A stretch of DNA of 64,000 nt, from positions 1 to 64,000 of the forward strand of contig ML976723.1 in NCBI GenBank assembly GCA_010015655.1. The letters are read 5' to 3'. Below, one piece after another: positions 33,955 to 46,678 of the stretch (position 1 is the first letter of the stretch; every line of letters starts with the position of its first letter). The position numbers and the translations under genes are program-made. The DNA is from Bimuria novae-zelandiae CBS 107.79. Lineage: Eukaryota > Ascomycota > Dothideomycetes > Pleosporales > Didymosphaeriaceae. The notes below the pieces were generated by a model, which saw nothing but the letters and a program-made list of their open reading frames with translations, was not told the origin of the DNA and made no database searches.

Positions 33955-36900
33955 ATGCCTTTACTATACATGAAAATCGCTCACTCGCACTCGAAAATCA
34001 TGGATTTGATCTCCAGTCTGACATTGATCCTGTGGAGGTTTTCCCTATGGTTCACTGCGACTCCTGTCCCAGAAACGCCTTTTGCAGGGACTTCACTGAT
34101 GCAAACAAACTTAACCGCGCCAATAATCCTCAACGGCACTTCTACGTTTGACTCTGCGGACGGCCGCTGGTCAACATTTCCAATCTTTGTTGGACCTGAC
34201 ACTTCTGATACTGTTGCCGGGAGGTCCTACAATGTTCAGGTTTCAACCTCGAGTTCGTATTTGGACCTGTACTTAAAGCCATCCTGCAAGCCGAGGGTAG
34301 ATGGTTCATGTCGGAGTGACTCTTTTGACGGACTGGTCTTACGATGGAAATTCTCTTGGGACCCCTTTACTAAACAGTTCATAAAGGATTATACGCATCA
34401 GCCATTGACACAGTTGTCCTCACAACCGGAACGTCTTGGCTTGGGGGTTTCTGGTGACGGAAAATCCTTTCTGGAGAATCTCCGAGTCCAGAAGGCCATA
34501 CCTAGTCTTTCTTACGGCTATACTGCTGGGGCATACTATCGTGAGTGTGACAACTATGCCCCACATGCATTTTGGATATTAACAATGATAGGTTATTCAA
34601 ATGGGTATCCTGGCAGTCTCGTCTTGGGCGGATATGATGACTCTAGACTTTCGAACAACAACACTTCTTATGACATGTCACCTGAATCCAACGACTTAGT
34701 CGTCAACGTTATGTCGATGGAGTACTCAGCATCGGAAACTCGGGTATCGCTTATGTCAGAAGAAACCCTGGACAGTTTCAATGCTACTATCGACTCAACA
34801 GATCCCTACCTACACATGCCTGGAACTATTTGTGACCGTATCGCCGAATATTTCCATTTGGACTACCATGCCAATGAAAATATATACAGCATCAACAAGG
34901 CAGCTCATGAAAGCAATATTAAGAGCAATTCTACTCTGACCATTCAAGTTGGTCGCACTCAGATGCGTTCTTTGGTATCCGACAATGTGACTTTCCGGAT
35001 TTTTTCTAAAAACTTTACCGAATTTACCTTACCGTATGCTGCCTTCCAGTCTATACGCATGTTACCTACTACCTATGATACTACTATGTACCATAGGTAT
35101 TTCCCATTGAAGCGAGGGGTGAACGGCAAATTCATCCTGGGTAGAACGTTTTTGCAAGAGGCGTACGTTATCGTGGACTACGAAAGACGCAGTTTTACTG
35201 TGGCCCAGACCGCCTTCAGCGAAGCGACATCGAGGCCTCAGATCGTTCCAATTGTTCACCATTCCGTTGTACCACTACGCGATGTATCCATCTTGCGCTC
35301 GCTCCACATCATCAAGAAGGTCCTAAGTGCGAGCGCCCTGAAAACATGTATCCTTTCTATGTCAACAGGAATTTTGATTTGGAAAATCTGGCGACACTTC
35401 AGAACCACACGGCAAGAGATGGGCGGCCCTCAAAAATTTGGAAGTGCCTACCCGACCTTTGATGGATTCGAAGGAACGGGATGTCGCACCGACCAAGAAG
35501 TATCAGACTCATTTAATCGGCGCTCAGAGGGGTCGTGGCAAAGCACCTTGATTCCGGAGGATGCCCAAAACCACGACATTTACGAATGGAAGAAAGATTT
35601 ACTTGATTTACCAGCGGCTTCCGGAACCCATGCACTGCCGTTGCAAGTTCGGTTCAAGAGCTCGTATGACGCACAGGTCACTTCAAAGAAAGAGAGCTGC
35701 CCTCTTCGACAACTATCTCAGCTTTTGGTCGTCATCGAACATAGCGACAGGCGTTCAGGTTTATCCGAAACTCACCTGTTCACGTGCAAGGAATATGTTC
35801 TGCAAAGATGGGGCTCCGAAGGGATGGAGACACTTAATGCTCTTCAAAACCTTGTGGAGCTTTTCTTCACAACTGGCAGTTCTGTTTCATACGGTATGTC
35901 ATTCTTGCTCTAAATGTGATTTTCGCAAGAACTTAACGTACTGTAGACGCGAATTTCCATTCTATTAGGTTGGACCAAAAGAGCTCGCTTCTAGACCTTG
36001 AGATCTCTTTCAATCAGTATTCGCCACATTCCTGCACTGTTATTGAGGCATTGGATTTCCTTTGGGCTGCAGCTCACAGTCCACAACAACACTCTACAAG
36101 CTTACAGTCTCGTTGCTGCAAAAAAACATGCACCAACGATAAAAAGGATGGCCTACTCCTGGAATTCAGTCAACTGCAGCGAAACCTCTCAGAATCGAAT
36201 CGCAATTGCTGGCTAAACTTGTTCCATAAATGCACGATAATCATTCAAGAAGCGTATATACCCACAACATGCGCTGTAGGTAAAGGACTAGAGATTTCCT
36301 TCGAAATGATGGTGTCGCTGTCTGGAGCGGAATATCCTGTCTTGGTCGATGGCGGCCTCGTCCTTGTTGGATATCAAACGGTTCTAGTCCCCATCGAGAT
36401 ACACGAGGAATACGTCCAGTTCCATCTTGAAGTTAATAAGGACGGTCAAATCAACCCCTTTCTCCTCAAATACGGCCGAAGAGCACTCTGCAAAGACGTC
36501 TTAATCTTCAAATCCAAGCGTTGCTTCTTGGGTGGGCTCGAGGCTGCGTACATCCAGCTAGGAACCAAAGCTCTTCCACCAACGGTAAAGTATTCGAATG
36601 CTGCCGAAAAACCTAGGACTCTGAGATGGAATAGTGTCTCTCTGGGTTTCAAGCCACGTCGATGTTCCCATTACAGGCAGGACTCACGGGGCAATCTACT
36701 TTCTCATTTGTGTCGCATCACGTCCGATTCTCTCCGACTTCGAGTTACACAAAGATGTTGGCAGATGCATCCAACCAGACGGCGATGATCTGCGATGTCA
36801 CGGCGCGAAGATCGTGGTTGGTGCCCAAGCTCAGTCTCCTGATTTATATGGCTCACGTGTGGGTAAAAGATAATGGACCTGGAAACCTTGCCCCCTTAGC

Positions 36901-37588
36901 AGATCCCTACGAAAATGGTAAAACGCTAATGGGACAATTGATTGACAAAGGCGACACCGTCATCGGTGGGCACAATGGAGACGCGTTGTACCTGCGAAAT
37001 CTGTTGCTTGGCTTCAATATAAACCTGCTTGCGACTACAGGCTCGACGGAAAAAAGCGCGGGCAATCACATCTTTGGCTTTGAGCTAATCGACGTTGTCA
37101 TGGAACCCGGTCGAGGCACAGTAATGAAGAAGCTTAAGCTTGGGAGGTGTAGCTCCTGGCTATCCTTGGCCAATTTCGCAGATGCCATCCTCTTATGCTC
37201 TGATCTAGGGCCGGCTATTGCTCCAACTGATGCACGGCTCCGCAACTGTCCGACGTGCAGCTTTTTGCCGGCCGGAAGGGACTACCTTGCTGCTCATATA
37301 TCCTGTCTCGACGTGCTTGCCCATCGCTCGAATGCGCGGGTTTCTTCTGCTCCGCAAATCGTTTTACCTGGAAATTACACTTGGACACTCGGCGGGTATC
37401 CATTCCCACGATGTAAGCACAATGACACAACTAACCAAAGCTGTTGGCCCTGGCCGACTCAACTTCAGCGTTTCAACGGCAAAAGTTTGTTTCAAGCTAT
37501 GTTAGACTTCGGCAAGGGAAGCCAAGGGGCTATTCGTCCTGCACCTGTGATGCCTCCGGATGGGGCAATAGTGTTTGGTAGTGGTTAA
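33955..37588 (+). CDS. Large protein with degenerate aspartic-protease-like (A1) N-terminus
   Basis: Exon 1 (33955-35893) joins exon 2 (from 35947) through a 53-bp intron (donor GTATGT, branch CTTAAC). The N-terminus has a hydrophobic leader. The first 420 residues follow the A1 peptidase plan: GSLVLGGYDDSRL, then IDSTDPYLHMP at the second catalytic position, then ILGRTFLQEAYVIVDYERRSF. The first D-T/S-G motif is missing, so proteolysis is doubtful. A weak membrane segment lies near residues 460-480 (CILSMSTGILIWKIW). The C-terminal 550 residues (for example RFSPTSSYTKMLADAS, GRGTVMKKLKLG) resemble uncharacterised fungal proteins that I cannot name. Near 36640-36662 the frame shifts: SVSLGF must join QATSMFPLQAGL. 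One missing T would explain it. This may be a decaying gene, a sequence error, or two neighbouring genes. Confidence 0.6.
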
Positions 37589-38514
37589 GCCAATAGCGCG
37601 AACTGATGTATCAAGGTGAAATGTAGCGTACCCGATACCTATTACCTCAGCTTCTAGCGATGTATACAAACTCATGGTGATCTTCTATGGTTCTAAGCCT
37701 GGTGTTCGAAGAACAAGAGTCCACGTGTGCTTTCAGTGCATACCTAAGGTATTCCGAACATATTCTTAATGCATCATTATGGCCCATACCTGCCTATCTT
37801 CGATTTCCTCTCCGCCTCCTCCGCCCTTACCGCACACATTCCCGCCCTTCTTTTATGTATTCTTCTAGTGCACCCTTCTATTCCTCTAACTATTACGTTT
37901 ATTAGTTACTTTGTATCGCATAATCTGCCTGGATTTTTGAAAATAATAAAAGAAAAGCCTCGATTTCCTAAACTACTAGACCCCTAAGCTTTATAGAACT
38001 AATGCATTCACGCTCACAACCCCCTCGCACTCGCGACCGCGCTCTAGGCAGCCACTCAACAGGCTCTTTAGACCCGAATTTTGCGTCTTTCAACCCCTTC
38101 ACTCCCCCAAAACGCACTTTCCGCATCGCACTCCCGCCACCTTTCACGACGCTCACACACCCCTCCACTTGACCCTCTACAGACCACCCATCCTAATCCC
38201 TCTTCCCCAGCACACGACATCCGTAACAATCGCAAAATAGAAAAACCACATGCACATAATTTCCATCAACGCCATCTAGAGTGCGTTGCCTTGAGCTCGA
38301 TACCGGAGTGGCGCTGCGGAAATCACAGGCTTTTACAATTTGGGGAACTCACCCCAAGAAAAAACAAGCGCTTGATAGTGACATCGCGACCAAAGACATC
38401 GCCCACGTGTCAGCAAAATCACCGATTTTAATGTGCAGTCCAGAATTGCAAGAAACCTGGTATCATTGATTCCCATCCGCCCCGCTCATATACACATCGT
38501 CCATTATTACCTCT
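37589..38514. other. Intergenic region, convergent gene ends
   Basis: About 0.9 kb lies between the stop of the aspartic-protease-like gene and the stop of UTP8, which is transcribed toward it. Short ORFs are present; none is recognisable. Confidence 0.5.
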
Positions 38515-41390
38515 TTATATCGCAATCCGCTCAAAGCTATACTTAGGTACGCGCTTACTAATCAACATACCCATCTCGCGCGCACTCCTCTCCCTCCTCC
38601 CCCCATTCTTCCCCTTCGTCTTCTGCACGCCAAGATCTGGTTTCGAACCCAGCGGCAACACGGGCAGCTCATCGGGCTTGACATCCAGCGCGAACGGCTT
38701 GCCCTGCCTCTCCAGCGCTTTGCTGCTCGGCTTCTGCGACTTGGGCAGCTGCGCGCCGTAGCGCAGCAGCTCGCTCAGGATGCCGCGGATATAGCGGGCT
38801 TCCCAGAAGCCGGTGAGTGCCTCCTCGGCGTCCTCGCGCAGCTCCGAGATGAGCTGGTCGGTCGATGTGTCGCCGACGGAGGTGAGCCAGAGCGCAGGGC
38901 CGATGGCGTCGAGGGTGCAGCCAAGGAGGGAGGCAATGATGGCTACGGCGCTGTCGTCGATTTCGTCGGACGAGGGCTCGGCTTCGGGCATCTCTGCATC
39001 GCCGAAATCGTAAGGAGAAGTCCAGCCGCCGTTCTTCAGTTCGTGATGGAGCAGTTTGATTAGGGATTCGAGTTCGTGTCGAGAAAGCATGGAGCGAAGT
39101 GTGGAGCTGATCACGGCTGGAGGAAATGTGTGCAAGCGCATCAGAGCGGGTCGAAGAGTGCCGCTAATGACCGCCGGGCCATCGTCGAGTCTGGCTAAAG
39201 CGCGGTCAATCTCATGCGATGCTGCTTCTAATTCCGACGCAATGTCGACGTCCATAGCGTCTGCATTCGGCTCAGTTCCATTCGTGAGCAGCTTGGACGC
39301 ATCTTCGGTCTTGGGTTGATCATCGAGGCTTTGCATCAAAAGTCTCACGGATTGGACCACCTCGCCAACTGGAAGAAAGTGACCGTGATTCAGCACTGCA
39401 GAAAGGATGTGCAACTCGGGGTCAAAATTCACGACAGCGCTAACAATGTCGCCGTCGCGAATTGGCGTTGTGATACCGAGATTACTTGCAGGATCATCCA
39501 AAAGCGCACGTCGGATAGATTCTTTTGTCAAGTTCCCGCAGTGCATTAACCATTCGAAAACATTAGGCGGAAAAAAAGCGATTTTCAGACATCTGCTGGG
39601 ACCATGCGATGAGGGTGAGTCGACCCATTGGAATATCCTGGTCAATGCGTAGGCGGCGTATAGTTGGTGCCGCGTTCGTTCCGCTGCGGACAGCGTCTTG
39701 GAAAAATCCTTGGAAAGCAGCCATTTGCGTGGTAGATCTGATGCTTCTTCCTGATGTCCATTTGCGGCTCCATTTGTTAAAGCTGTATCGGCATCACCAT
39801 TGACGAGCTTTGTGTCTGCTCCAGCCTCACTTCCGCCGTTTTCAAACTTGACTCCTAGCTGCGCTGCAAATATCTCCTCAAATTTTCCGACGTCACCTTT
39901 TCGTGCGTAACGGTCGAGCTTCGGTTTTTGTTCTCGCCATTTCGCGATAGCTGCTTGCTCGTTGCCCTTTTTTGCGGAGATGCCTTTCCCAAGTGAGTCG
40001 ATGAGTCGAGCACCCCGAGACTTCACGCGCTTCCGTCTTGTACTCTCTCCGAGCTGAAAGCCAACAAGTTCATTCTTTATTGAGGCTACCACTAGGGCCA
40101 AATCACCATAATAGGCGAGCAACGCAGGAGCTTTGGCAGCGGACTTTCCGGAGTCGGACGCTGTATGCTTTCTCTTCCTGTCTTCTTTCGAGGGACTTTG
40201 TAGACTCTGTTCGACGGAGCGCTCGGCGTGAACAGAGTTGTACTTCACATTGATTATCTGGCAGGATGATTGTGATGCTGCGAGCACCAGATCTTGGGAG
40301 ATGCGAAGAACAGAATCGACCATGAAAGAAGACTTGCTCAATTCCGATGAGATCCTGGGAACAGTACCAGAGAAATCGTAAGTGATAAGCCCCCTGTCGC
40401 TGAGGTGATGAAGAGAGCCACTACTGGCATGGAGAATGAATTGATCGGCCTCAGTTTCAGAGTCGGGTACAGAAGACTCTGGCTCTGGTAACCCCCAGGC
40501 AGCGAGTTGCTTCAAAGGTGGAAGACGGCTACTAGAGAGGTCGGGCGCACGTGTTTGGATTTGGAACAAAGCTAGTGCCCTCCGGCCCTCGGCTTGTCGA
40601 CCGATGACAGACATAACTTGGGTAAGGTCCAGCAAATCGGATTTCTCGTCCAATGACGGATTCAGTACAGCCACTATGTCTTCGCAATTCTTCAGCAGTC
40701 CGTGGGTAAGAGCTCTTGCCGTGTTCGTCGACACGTGTTCGAGCTGGAAATTGCCCTTGGCGGGCGATTCCAAGGCGGATACGCTCGCTACCCATCTAAC
40801 CACCTCTAAATCTGCGGAGAGACAGATGGCATTGCCATTTTCGAAAACGAGCAAGACGTCGTGCGACCCCTCCTTCTGCGAAGACACAGCAGGTATAGGA
40901 ATGGCATCTATGGCCACAACCTTCTGCGAGGCGTTCGACGGCGTGTAGATGGTCTTGATACTGCCTGCGGTAGGGTCTTTGCGGAGCTCCTCGGCGAAGC
41001 AGACTAGATGAGGTTTTGCGCCAGGCGTGTTCTGCGAGACGAATGCGTACGTGTAGCGACGAGACGGCCTTTTCGAAGAGCCTTTGTGGTATACGGAGTA
41101 TGGGGCGGATGCGAACGAAGTCTGCGGCGGTAAAGCGTAGGATGTTACGAGCTGGGGATTTTGCAGCTTTTGCTCGTTAGGCTTCGTTCCAAAATTCGCT
41201 GAAAATTACCCACGCTGTATATCGAGATCCCTTCCCCATCCAGCCCTACGGCGATTTCAGTGCGCTTCCTCTTCTTCGTGCCGCTGATACTGCAGACACT
41301 GGCGGCATGCGTGCGACCATCGCGAAAGCTAATCTCGTGCGGCAGCGATGCTAAGGTGAATGGGGCGCCAATTTCCTGATCGGACGACAT
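38515..41390 (-). CDS. UTP8: Utp8-family U3 snoRNP (t-UTP) protein
   Basis: Exon 1 (41390-41214) starts MSSDQEIGAPFTLASLPHEI. A 47-bp intron (CTAAC branch) leads to exon 2 (41166-38515), giving about 942 residues. The N-terminal two thirds read as the Utp8 beta-propeller (LDGEGISIYS, TYAFVSQNTPGAKPHLVCFA, DVLLVFENGNAICLSADLEV). Basic nuclear-targeting stretches (EDRKRKHT, STRRKRVKSRGARL) follow, and the C-terminal helical part includes FFPPNVFEWLMHCGNLTKES and ends near KRVPKYSFERIAI. Utp8 belongs to the t-UTP subcomplex that joins nascent pre-rRNA in the nucleolus and is needed for 18S maturation; in yeast it is also reported in tRNA export. The intron donor GTGGGT is not the commonest type, so the splice may shift by a few bases. 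ELG1 diverges from the shared upstream region. Confidence 0.85.
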
Positions 41391-41953
41391 ATTTTGCCAG
41401 ACTGAGTCTTGCAGCTCGCTCAAAGTCTGCGTGGATCGCTGAGGGTTGGTTGCGAGGGCCCACGAGTTGTCGCAAAAAAAAAAAGTTCGAAGTTTGGACG
41501 GAGGGCGGAAGAGAAGAAATCTTGGCGCTTTCGGTTACGGTAGCCTGTGCAGCTAAGAGTATACGGTCCTTGACCACACCGATACCGCGGACTCGAGAGC
41601 GGACTGAATGAGTGTGAAAAATATCGAAAATAGGCTGTATTGCTTTGTATAACCGTATCAGCACAAATTTTAAATAAAAATTTAGACCAAAAGATATTCG
41701 AAATACTGCGGCGTTGCAGGCTTATGATTGGTCCTTTACCCTGACTCGCTAACGCGTACTTTCGAACGTGAAAGCGCGATGTCAGCAAGTCGCGTCTGCC
41801 CGAACCACGCGCGCAGTCTTCACTTCCCACCTCCACCTGATGCTGTAAACCCCACACGACTTCAATCGAGTATCTCGCCACCCATAAGTATTGCCCTCAA
41901 TTTCTCCCCTTCCCTCTTTTTGCCAGGCATGCTCCGGTAGCTGTTCCTTGTAA
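41391..41953. promoter_or_regulatory. Divergent promoter region of UTP8 and ELG1
   Basis: These 563 bp separate the two ATGs and must hold both promoters. A run of 12 A lies at about 41467-41479 and an AT-rich patch (TTTAAATAAAAATTTAGA) at about 41670. CT-rich tracts precede the ELG1 start. I see no certain transcription-factor site. Confidence 0.55.
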
Positions 41954-44900
41954 ATGGCCCTTTCTGCGGTGCAGACCGCAATGAATTTGGAGAAGCAGAA
42001 CATTCACCCGTTTTTTGCGAAGCCGCATAGTATGTACAGGAATACCAGGAAACGATTATCGTGACACTAACGCCATCAGGAAATAATGCGCCCGAACATC
42101 AACCGCCAGTCGCTAACGGTGCGGCCGACAACGTCCACGATGATCCCGACTACGAACAATACGACGAGGTGCAGAAGGGACAGAAGAAGCGAGGAAGAAA
42201 GCCCGGAAGTGCACAGAAGAAGAAAGAGAATCCGGCGGGCAAGAGCCAATCGGTAATGGAGAGGTTTACGAAGCCGTCCCGGGGAGAGGCTTCGGTAGAG
42301 GACACACGTGTTGATACGATTACAACTTTAGATAACGAGCCCACGATCGAGGAGGACCCGAACCAGGGCAGGAGGAAGCGGCAGAGAACGAATTCTCCGG
42401 CTCCAGCACAGGGCGAGTCTGCTGCAGTCGACGTCTCCGCCAATGGGTCGCTAGATTGGCACGAGCAGCTGGAGCTTGAAGCAGGACGGACCGTGGCACA
42501 TCAGAACCTCCCTGCACCATCTGACTCACAACCCGACTCGATTCCTGCGAATGCTTCCGTAAACGGCCCGCCGGAAACAGAACGACCTGTAACGCCGCAG
42601 AACCATGTCGAACCGAGTACCACTGCTCCAGCATCCACGGCCGGCAAGACGACACCGAAGAAGAAGATCATCAAGGTCAGCAAAAATGGGAAACTGTTGT
42701 CGAGTCCGCCCAAACTAGAACTAGAAGCGACACCTCCCAAAAAGCGGCGGGGACGAAAGCCGAAGCTCAAAGTTGCGCCAACGGTCACCATCATCAAGTA
42801 CGGCGATGACGTTACGAGCCGCCGTAGGATCGGAGGGAAGATTGAAGCGATTCTGAGTGGAGAAAAGCTAGCGCCACGGCCAGTAACCCCAAAGAAAGCA
42901 CCACCTAAACCTTCAGGGCCACCAAAACCCACTCACCCTTTCTTTCTCGGAAAAGCGGCCCCCAAGAGCGATGAAACGACAAGTCCGAAACAGAGTGCAG
43001 ATAGTCGGCCAATACCCTCTCTAAGAGCGCAAAAGCGGAGTGCTGTCACACCAGGCAAGTTGAAGCTTGAGAGTCGAGGCTTTCACTCTTCCGTGGATGT
43101 ACCAGCGTTCGGGATCAAGAGTAATCGCAAATCGAAACAAAGTGGTGTTGTCGAAGCGCCGTGGCCTGCACAAGGGACTGCGCACGTTCGCAATCTGGAT
43201 GTCACTGTAACTCCGGAACCTTCCGTGCCATCGAGTGAGCCTGTACTCAAGGCCCGCAAACTGAAGAGCAGTGTTCTTGCAGTACCGTACGAGGAAGACT
43301 TGATGGAGAGACTGGGCTCTCAACTTCGATCAGCCATCCGCAGGCGATGCGACCTGCCGCAGTCCGATTTCGCACCACCAGAAGATGTGCGCTTGCCCGA
43401 GCGCCTACTGACGACCGGTGTCGATATACAAGATGAAGTGCGTAGCCAAGTCTCATCTCTAGACGCAGCCAATGCCCATCCTGCAGTCACTTCACTATTT
43501 GCCGACATCGAACATGCTTTCACTGCTTTCGATTTAGGCAAGTGCGAGCCCTTGGCATGGGTTCAGAAATATGCACCAAAGTATGCCTCGCACGTGTTGC
43601 AACCTAGAGAAGAGCCTGCCGTCCTGAAAGATTGGTTGCAGAACCTCACCGTCCTCGCTGTGAGCGGGAAACATGCCGGACCGAAGGCCGCTGAAACGGC
43701 AGATTCGAAAAAGCCTCCCAAGAAGAAGCGGAAGAAGGCGCAAGACGACTTCATTGTTGACAGCGATGAGGAAGAAGAAGAGGAGATGATCGAACTACCT
43801 AGAGAGGAATTCGACCACCGAACAAGCTCATTCGCACCGAGTTCTTTACGGCGGGCCCGCTGGACCAGGAACAAGAACGTCGTTTTGATTAGCGGGCCAC
43901 ATGGGTGTGGAAAGAGCGCCATGGTGCACGCTGTCGCCAAAGACCTAGGCTTCGAAATATTTGAGATCAACTCGGGCAGTCGACGATCGGGTAAAGATAT
44001 CCAGGACAAGGTTGGGGACATGACTGAGAACCATCTTGTCAGTCATAAGCGACAGGAAACTGTCACCAAGGCAGAGCCATTAAAACCGGCCGACACTGAA
44101 ACCGAGCGACAAGATGAAGCTTTCCAGAAGGAAATTGATAGCGGCCGACAAGGCACCATGATGTCGTTCTTCAAGTCTGCTGGTCCAGTAAAGGAGAAGC
44201 CGAAGTCGAAGCCAAAATTGAAAGCTCCCGAACCCAAGAAAGCACCTTCGTCGGGGCAGGCTACATTGCCGATTGTGAAGTCACAACGTCAATCACAAAA
44301 GCAATCATTGATCCTCTTCGAGGAAGCTGACATTCTCTACGAGGAAGACCAAGGCTTCTGGGCGCAGGTAACAAGACTTGCTTCGCAATCAAAGCGACCG
44401 ATCATTATCACCTGCACGAACGAAGCGCTCATTCCTGTAGACGAACTACCACTCGCCGCAATTCTTCGAATCTCGCCACCTCTGGTCTCCCTAGCTGCGG
44501 ACTATATGGTTGTTTTAGCAGGACATGAAGGCCATGTGCTCGAAAGAGATGCTGTTTCTTCACTCTATCAAGCGAAGAACTGCGACCTCCGTGCAAGTAT
44601 CACCGAGCTAAACCTTTGGTGTCAGATGTCGGTCGGCGACCGGAAAGGCGGGCTTGAATGGATTTATCAGCGATGGCCCCCGGGCAAAGACATAGACAAG
44701 CATGGTCGGCCCCTGCGCGTCGCTAGCAAAGGGACGTACGTACCGGGCATGGGATTCCTCTCTCACAATGCCTTCCAGTCCGACGACAACATAGGGTACA
44801 ATCGGACCGAAGAACTGCTCAAAGAGGCGTGGCAACAATGGGGCATCAACCCGAATGAATGGAGCACTGGTCACAAAACCGACTCGATCCCTGAGTTGTC

Positions 44901-45756
44901 TTCCATAAACACGTTTAACGATCTTAAGCGCCTTGATGCTATCGCGGAATATACCAGCGCCGCGGACACTTACTGCTGCGTCGACATGCCCTCTTACACC
45001 CGTGACTACGAACAACCCACAGACCCCTCCCTTCCTCGCCTTTCAGATAAATCTCGTCTCAGCTACACGCTCGCCGCGCCCGTGCTACAAACCGACCACG
45101 CAACCGACTTCAGCAACTTCGACACCGACATACTCACCCACACCCATCTCCTCCTCCAACGCGCATACGGCGGACGCTACCCGCACGCCGACGAAGCTCC
45201 CTTCCCCATACCCTCCACCGAAGAAGGTTTCGCATCTGCCATCCTGCAGCACAAGGCCCGCCAAACGCGCAACGCGCCACTCTGCCGACCAGACTTCTCC
45301 CACGCCTTCGACGTCCTCGCGTACCCACCCGATTCTCTCCCCGCGCTCAACACGTCCTACAATCTCACGCCCTCCTCGTTTGACCGCACGTTCAGGATCG
45401 TGGTCGAGGACCTCGCGCCGTACGTCCGCAGCATCGTCGCGAGCGAGCTGGTGCTGGAGGAGCAGCGCATACGGCTGGGTGGGCTGCTATCGGAGGGTGG
45501 GAGTCGAGCCGGGAAGAGGCAGCGGACTACGAGGGCGGCGAGGACGGCGCTAGAAGGCGGTACGCGGGATATGAAGAGGAGGGAGCGGTGGTTTGCGAAG
45601 GAGTTGAATCGGGAGTTGGTTTTGGGGACGGCGGGGAAGGCGTGGGCGGGGTTGGGGAGTGTGGTTGAGGTGGAGGCAGCGACAGGGTCGCAGACGGATA
45701 CGGGGAGTGTGGCTGGTACGTTGGACGAGCACATGGATGATGTGTCACAGGCTTAA
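41954..45756 (+). CDS. ELG1: Elg1/ATAD5-type AAA+ ATPase, large subunit of the PCNA-unloading RFC-like complex
   Basis: Exon 1 (41954-42029) joins exon 2 (42080-45756) across a 50-bp intron (donor GTATGT, CACTAAC branch), giving 1250 residues. Walker A is GPHGCGKSA near residue 632; Walker B is LILFEEAD near 770, followed by the sensor-like IIITCTNEALIP. The long N-terminus is disordered and basic, with AT-hook-like KKRGRKPG and KKRRGRKPK. Three PIP-box-like sequences are visible: KQNIHPFFAKP at the extreme N-terminus, QSVMERFTKP, and QGTMMSFFKS near 715, between Walker A and Walker B. Elg1 assembles with Rfc2-5 to unload PCNA after replication. The C-terminal helical region matches the fungal family in overall form. 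Length is normal. Starting at the in-frame GTG at 42061 would lose the first PIP-like motif, so the spliced start is preferred. Confidence 0.9.
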
Positions 45757-46007
45757 AAAGGGTGGAGGGTGCGGCTCGGATAGGGGGATTTATATAGGTT
45801 GAAGGGATTTTGGGGGGCTTTGCATTGAGATGGGTGGATATATGAGCATTTTCTGTGCATTTTGGGCGCTGGGTATCTTTTTTCTATCATAGCATGAACG
45901 AGCATGTCGTACCTTCTAATGATTGCGAATGTTTGGGAACCTGTTATCCTTCCCGTTCCGTTCAAATCATAAGTCGTGATATAAGCTCCACTCCGCCGAG
46001 CTCGAGC

Positions 46008-46678
46008 TCAGAGCAGCTCATCCTCCTCCACCGGCAGCGGTACACTCGCCGCCACGACGTCCACCTCTTGCGCACCCTCTCCCGCACCCGCCTCTAGTGC
46101 TTTCACCTCTCCACCTTGTCCCTCTACCTCAACATCCTCATCCATCTCTACATCTCTCCACGCCATCCTCCCCTCTCCATCCTCCTCCTCCCCCAGCGCC
46201 CCAAAAGCATTCCCAACACCCACCCCCTTATCTTTTGCAGCCTTCTTCCTCTTCACCTCATTAACTTCCTCCCACCCCTTCCTTCTGTCCCTCACCTTCC
46301 TCTCCCGCCCCACGCTCTTCGCTACTTTCACGCCCAGCTTATCTAGATTCTCCTCTGCGCGCTCGGCACCCTTTAGCGCCCGGAGGCGCTGGGCGCGCTT
46401 GAGAGGTTTGCCGCTGCGGGATTTCGTTATTCCGGCGGAGCGGGCGGCGAGGACGTGGGGTTTTATGCTGGCGGGGTGGGGTGGAGGGGAGGCAGAAGCG
46501 CGGGTTGTGGTGGTGGTGGTGGTGGTGGTGGTGGATTTAGTGGTGGGGAGGGAGGGGGAGGAGGCGCGGCGGGCGGCGCGGGAGTGGACTGATGGTTCTA
46601 TAGGTGCTGTTAGGAGGGGTTGCTGTAGGTGGTAGGAAGAGGCTTACGGCGCTTTTTCACTTTTGCGGTTTTCGCCAT
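46008..46678 (-). CDS. ALB1: Alb1-like pre-60S ribosome assembly factor
   Basis: A short first exon (46678-46648, MAKTAKVKKR) joins exon 2 (46597-46008) through a 50-bp intron (donor GTAAGC, CTAAC branch, TATAG end). Without splicing the frame stops within 25 codons. The 206-residue product reads QPSVHSRAARRASSPSLP directly after the splice, the signature of fungal Alb1. A poly-Thr tract encoded by an ACC microsatellite (about 46508-46540) follows, then a basic region (KSRSGKPLKRAQRLRALKG, GRERKVRDRRKGWEEV) and an acidic C-terminus. Alb1 works with Arx1 on pre-60S particles and shuttles between nucleus and cytoplasm. Length and charge pattern fit. The Thr repeat is likely to vary between strains. 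Confidence 0.85.
46506..46540. repeat. GTG trinucleotide microsatellite inside ALB1
   Basis: About eleven GTG/TGG repeats on the plus strand encode a threonine run (ACC codons) in the minus-strand ALB1 reading frame. Confidence 0.85.

Noticed and set aside
42061..42079. ELG1 start at the in-frame GTG at 42061
   Set aside because: This stretch is the 3' end of a 50-bp intron with a CACTAAC branch. The true first exon (41954-42029) supplies ATG and the KQNIHPFFAKP motif in the right phase.
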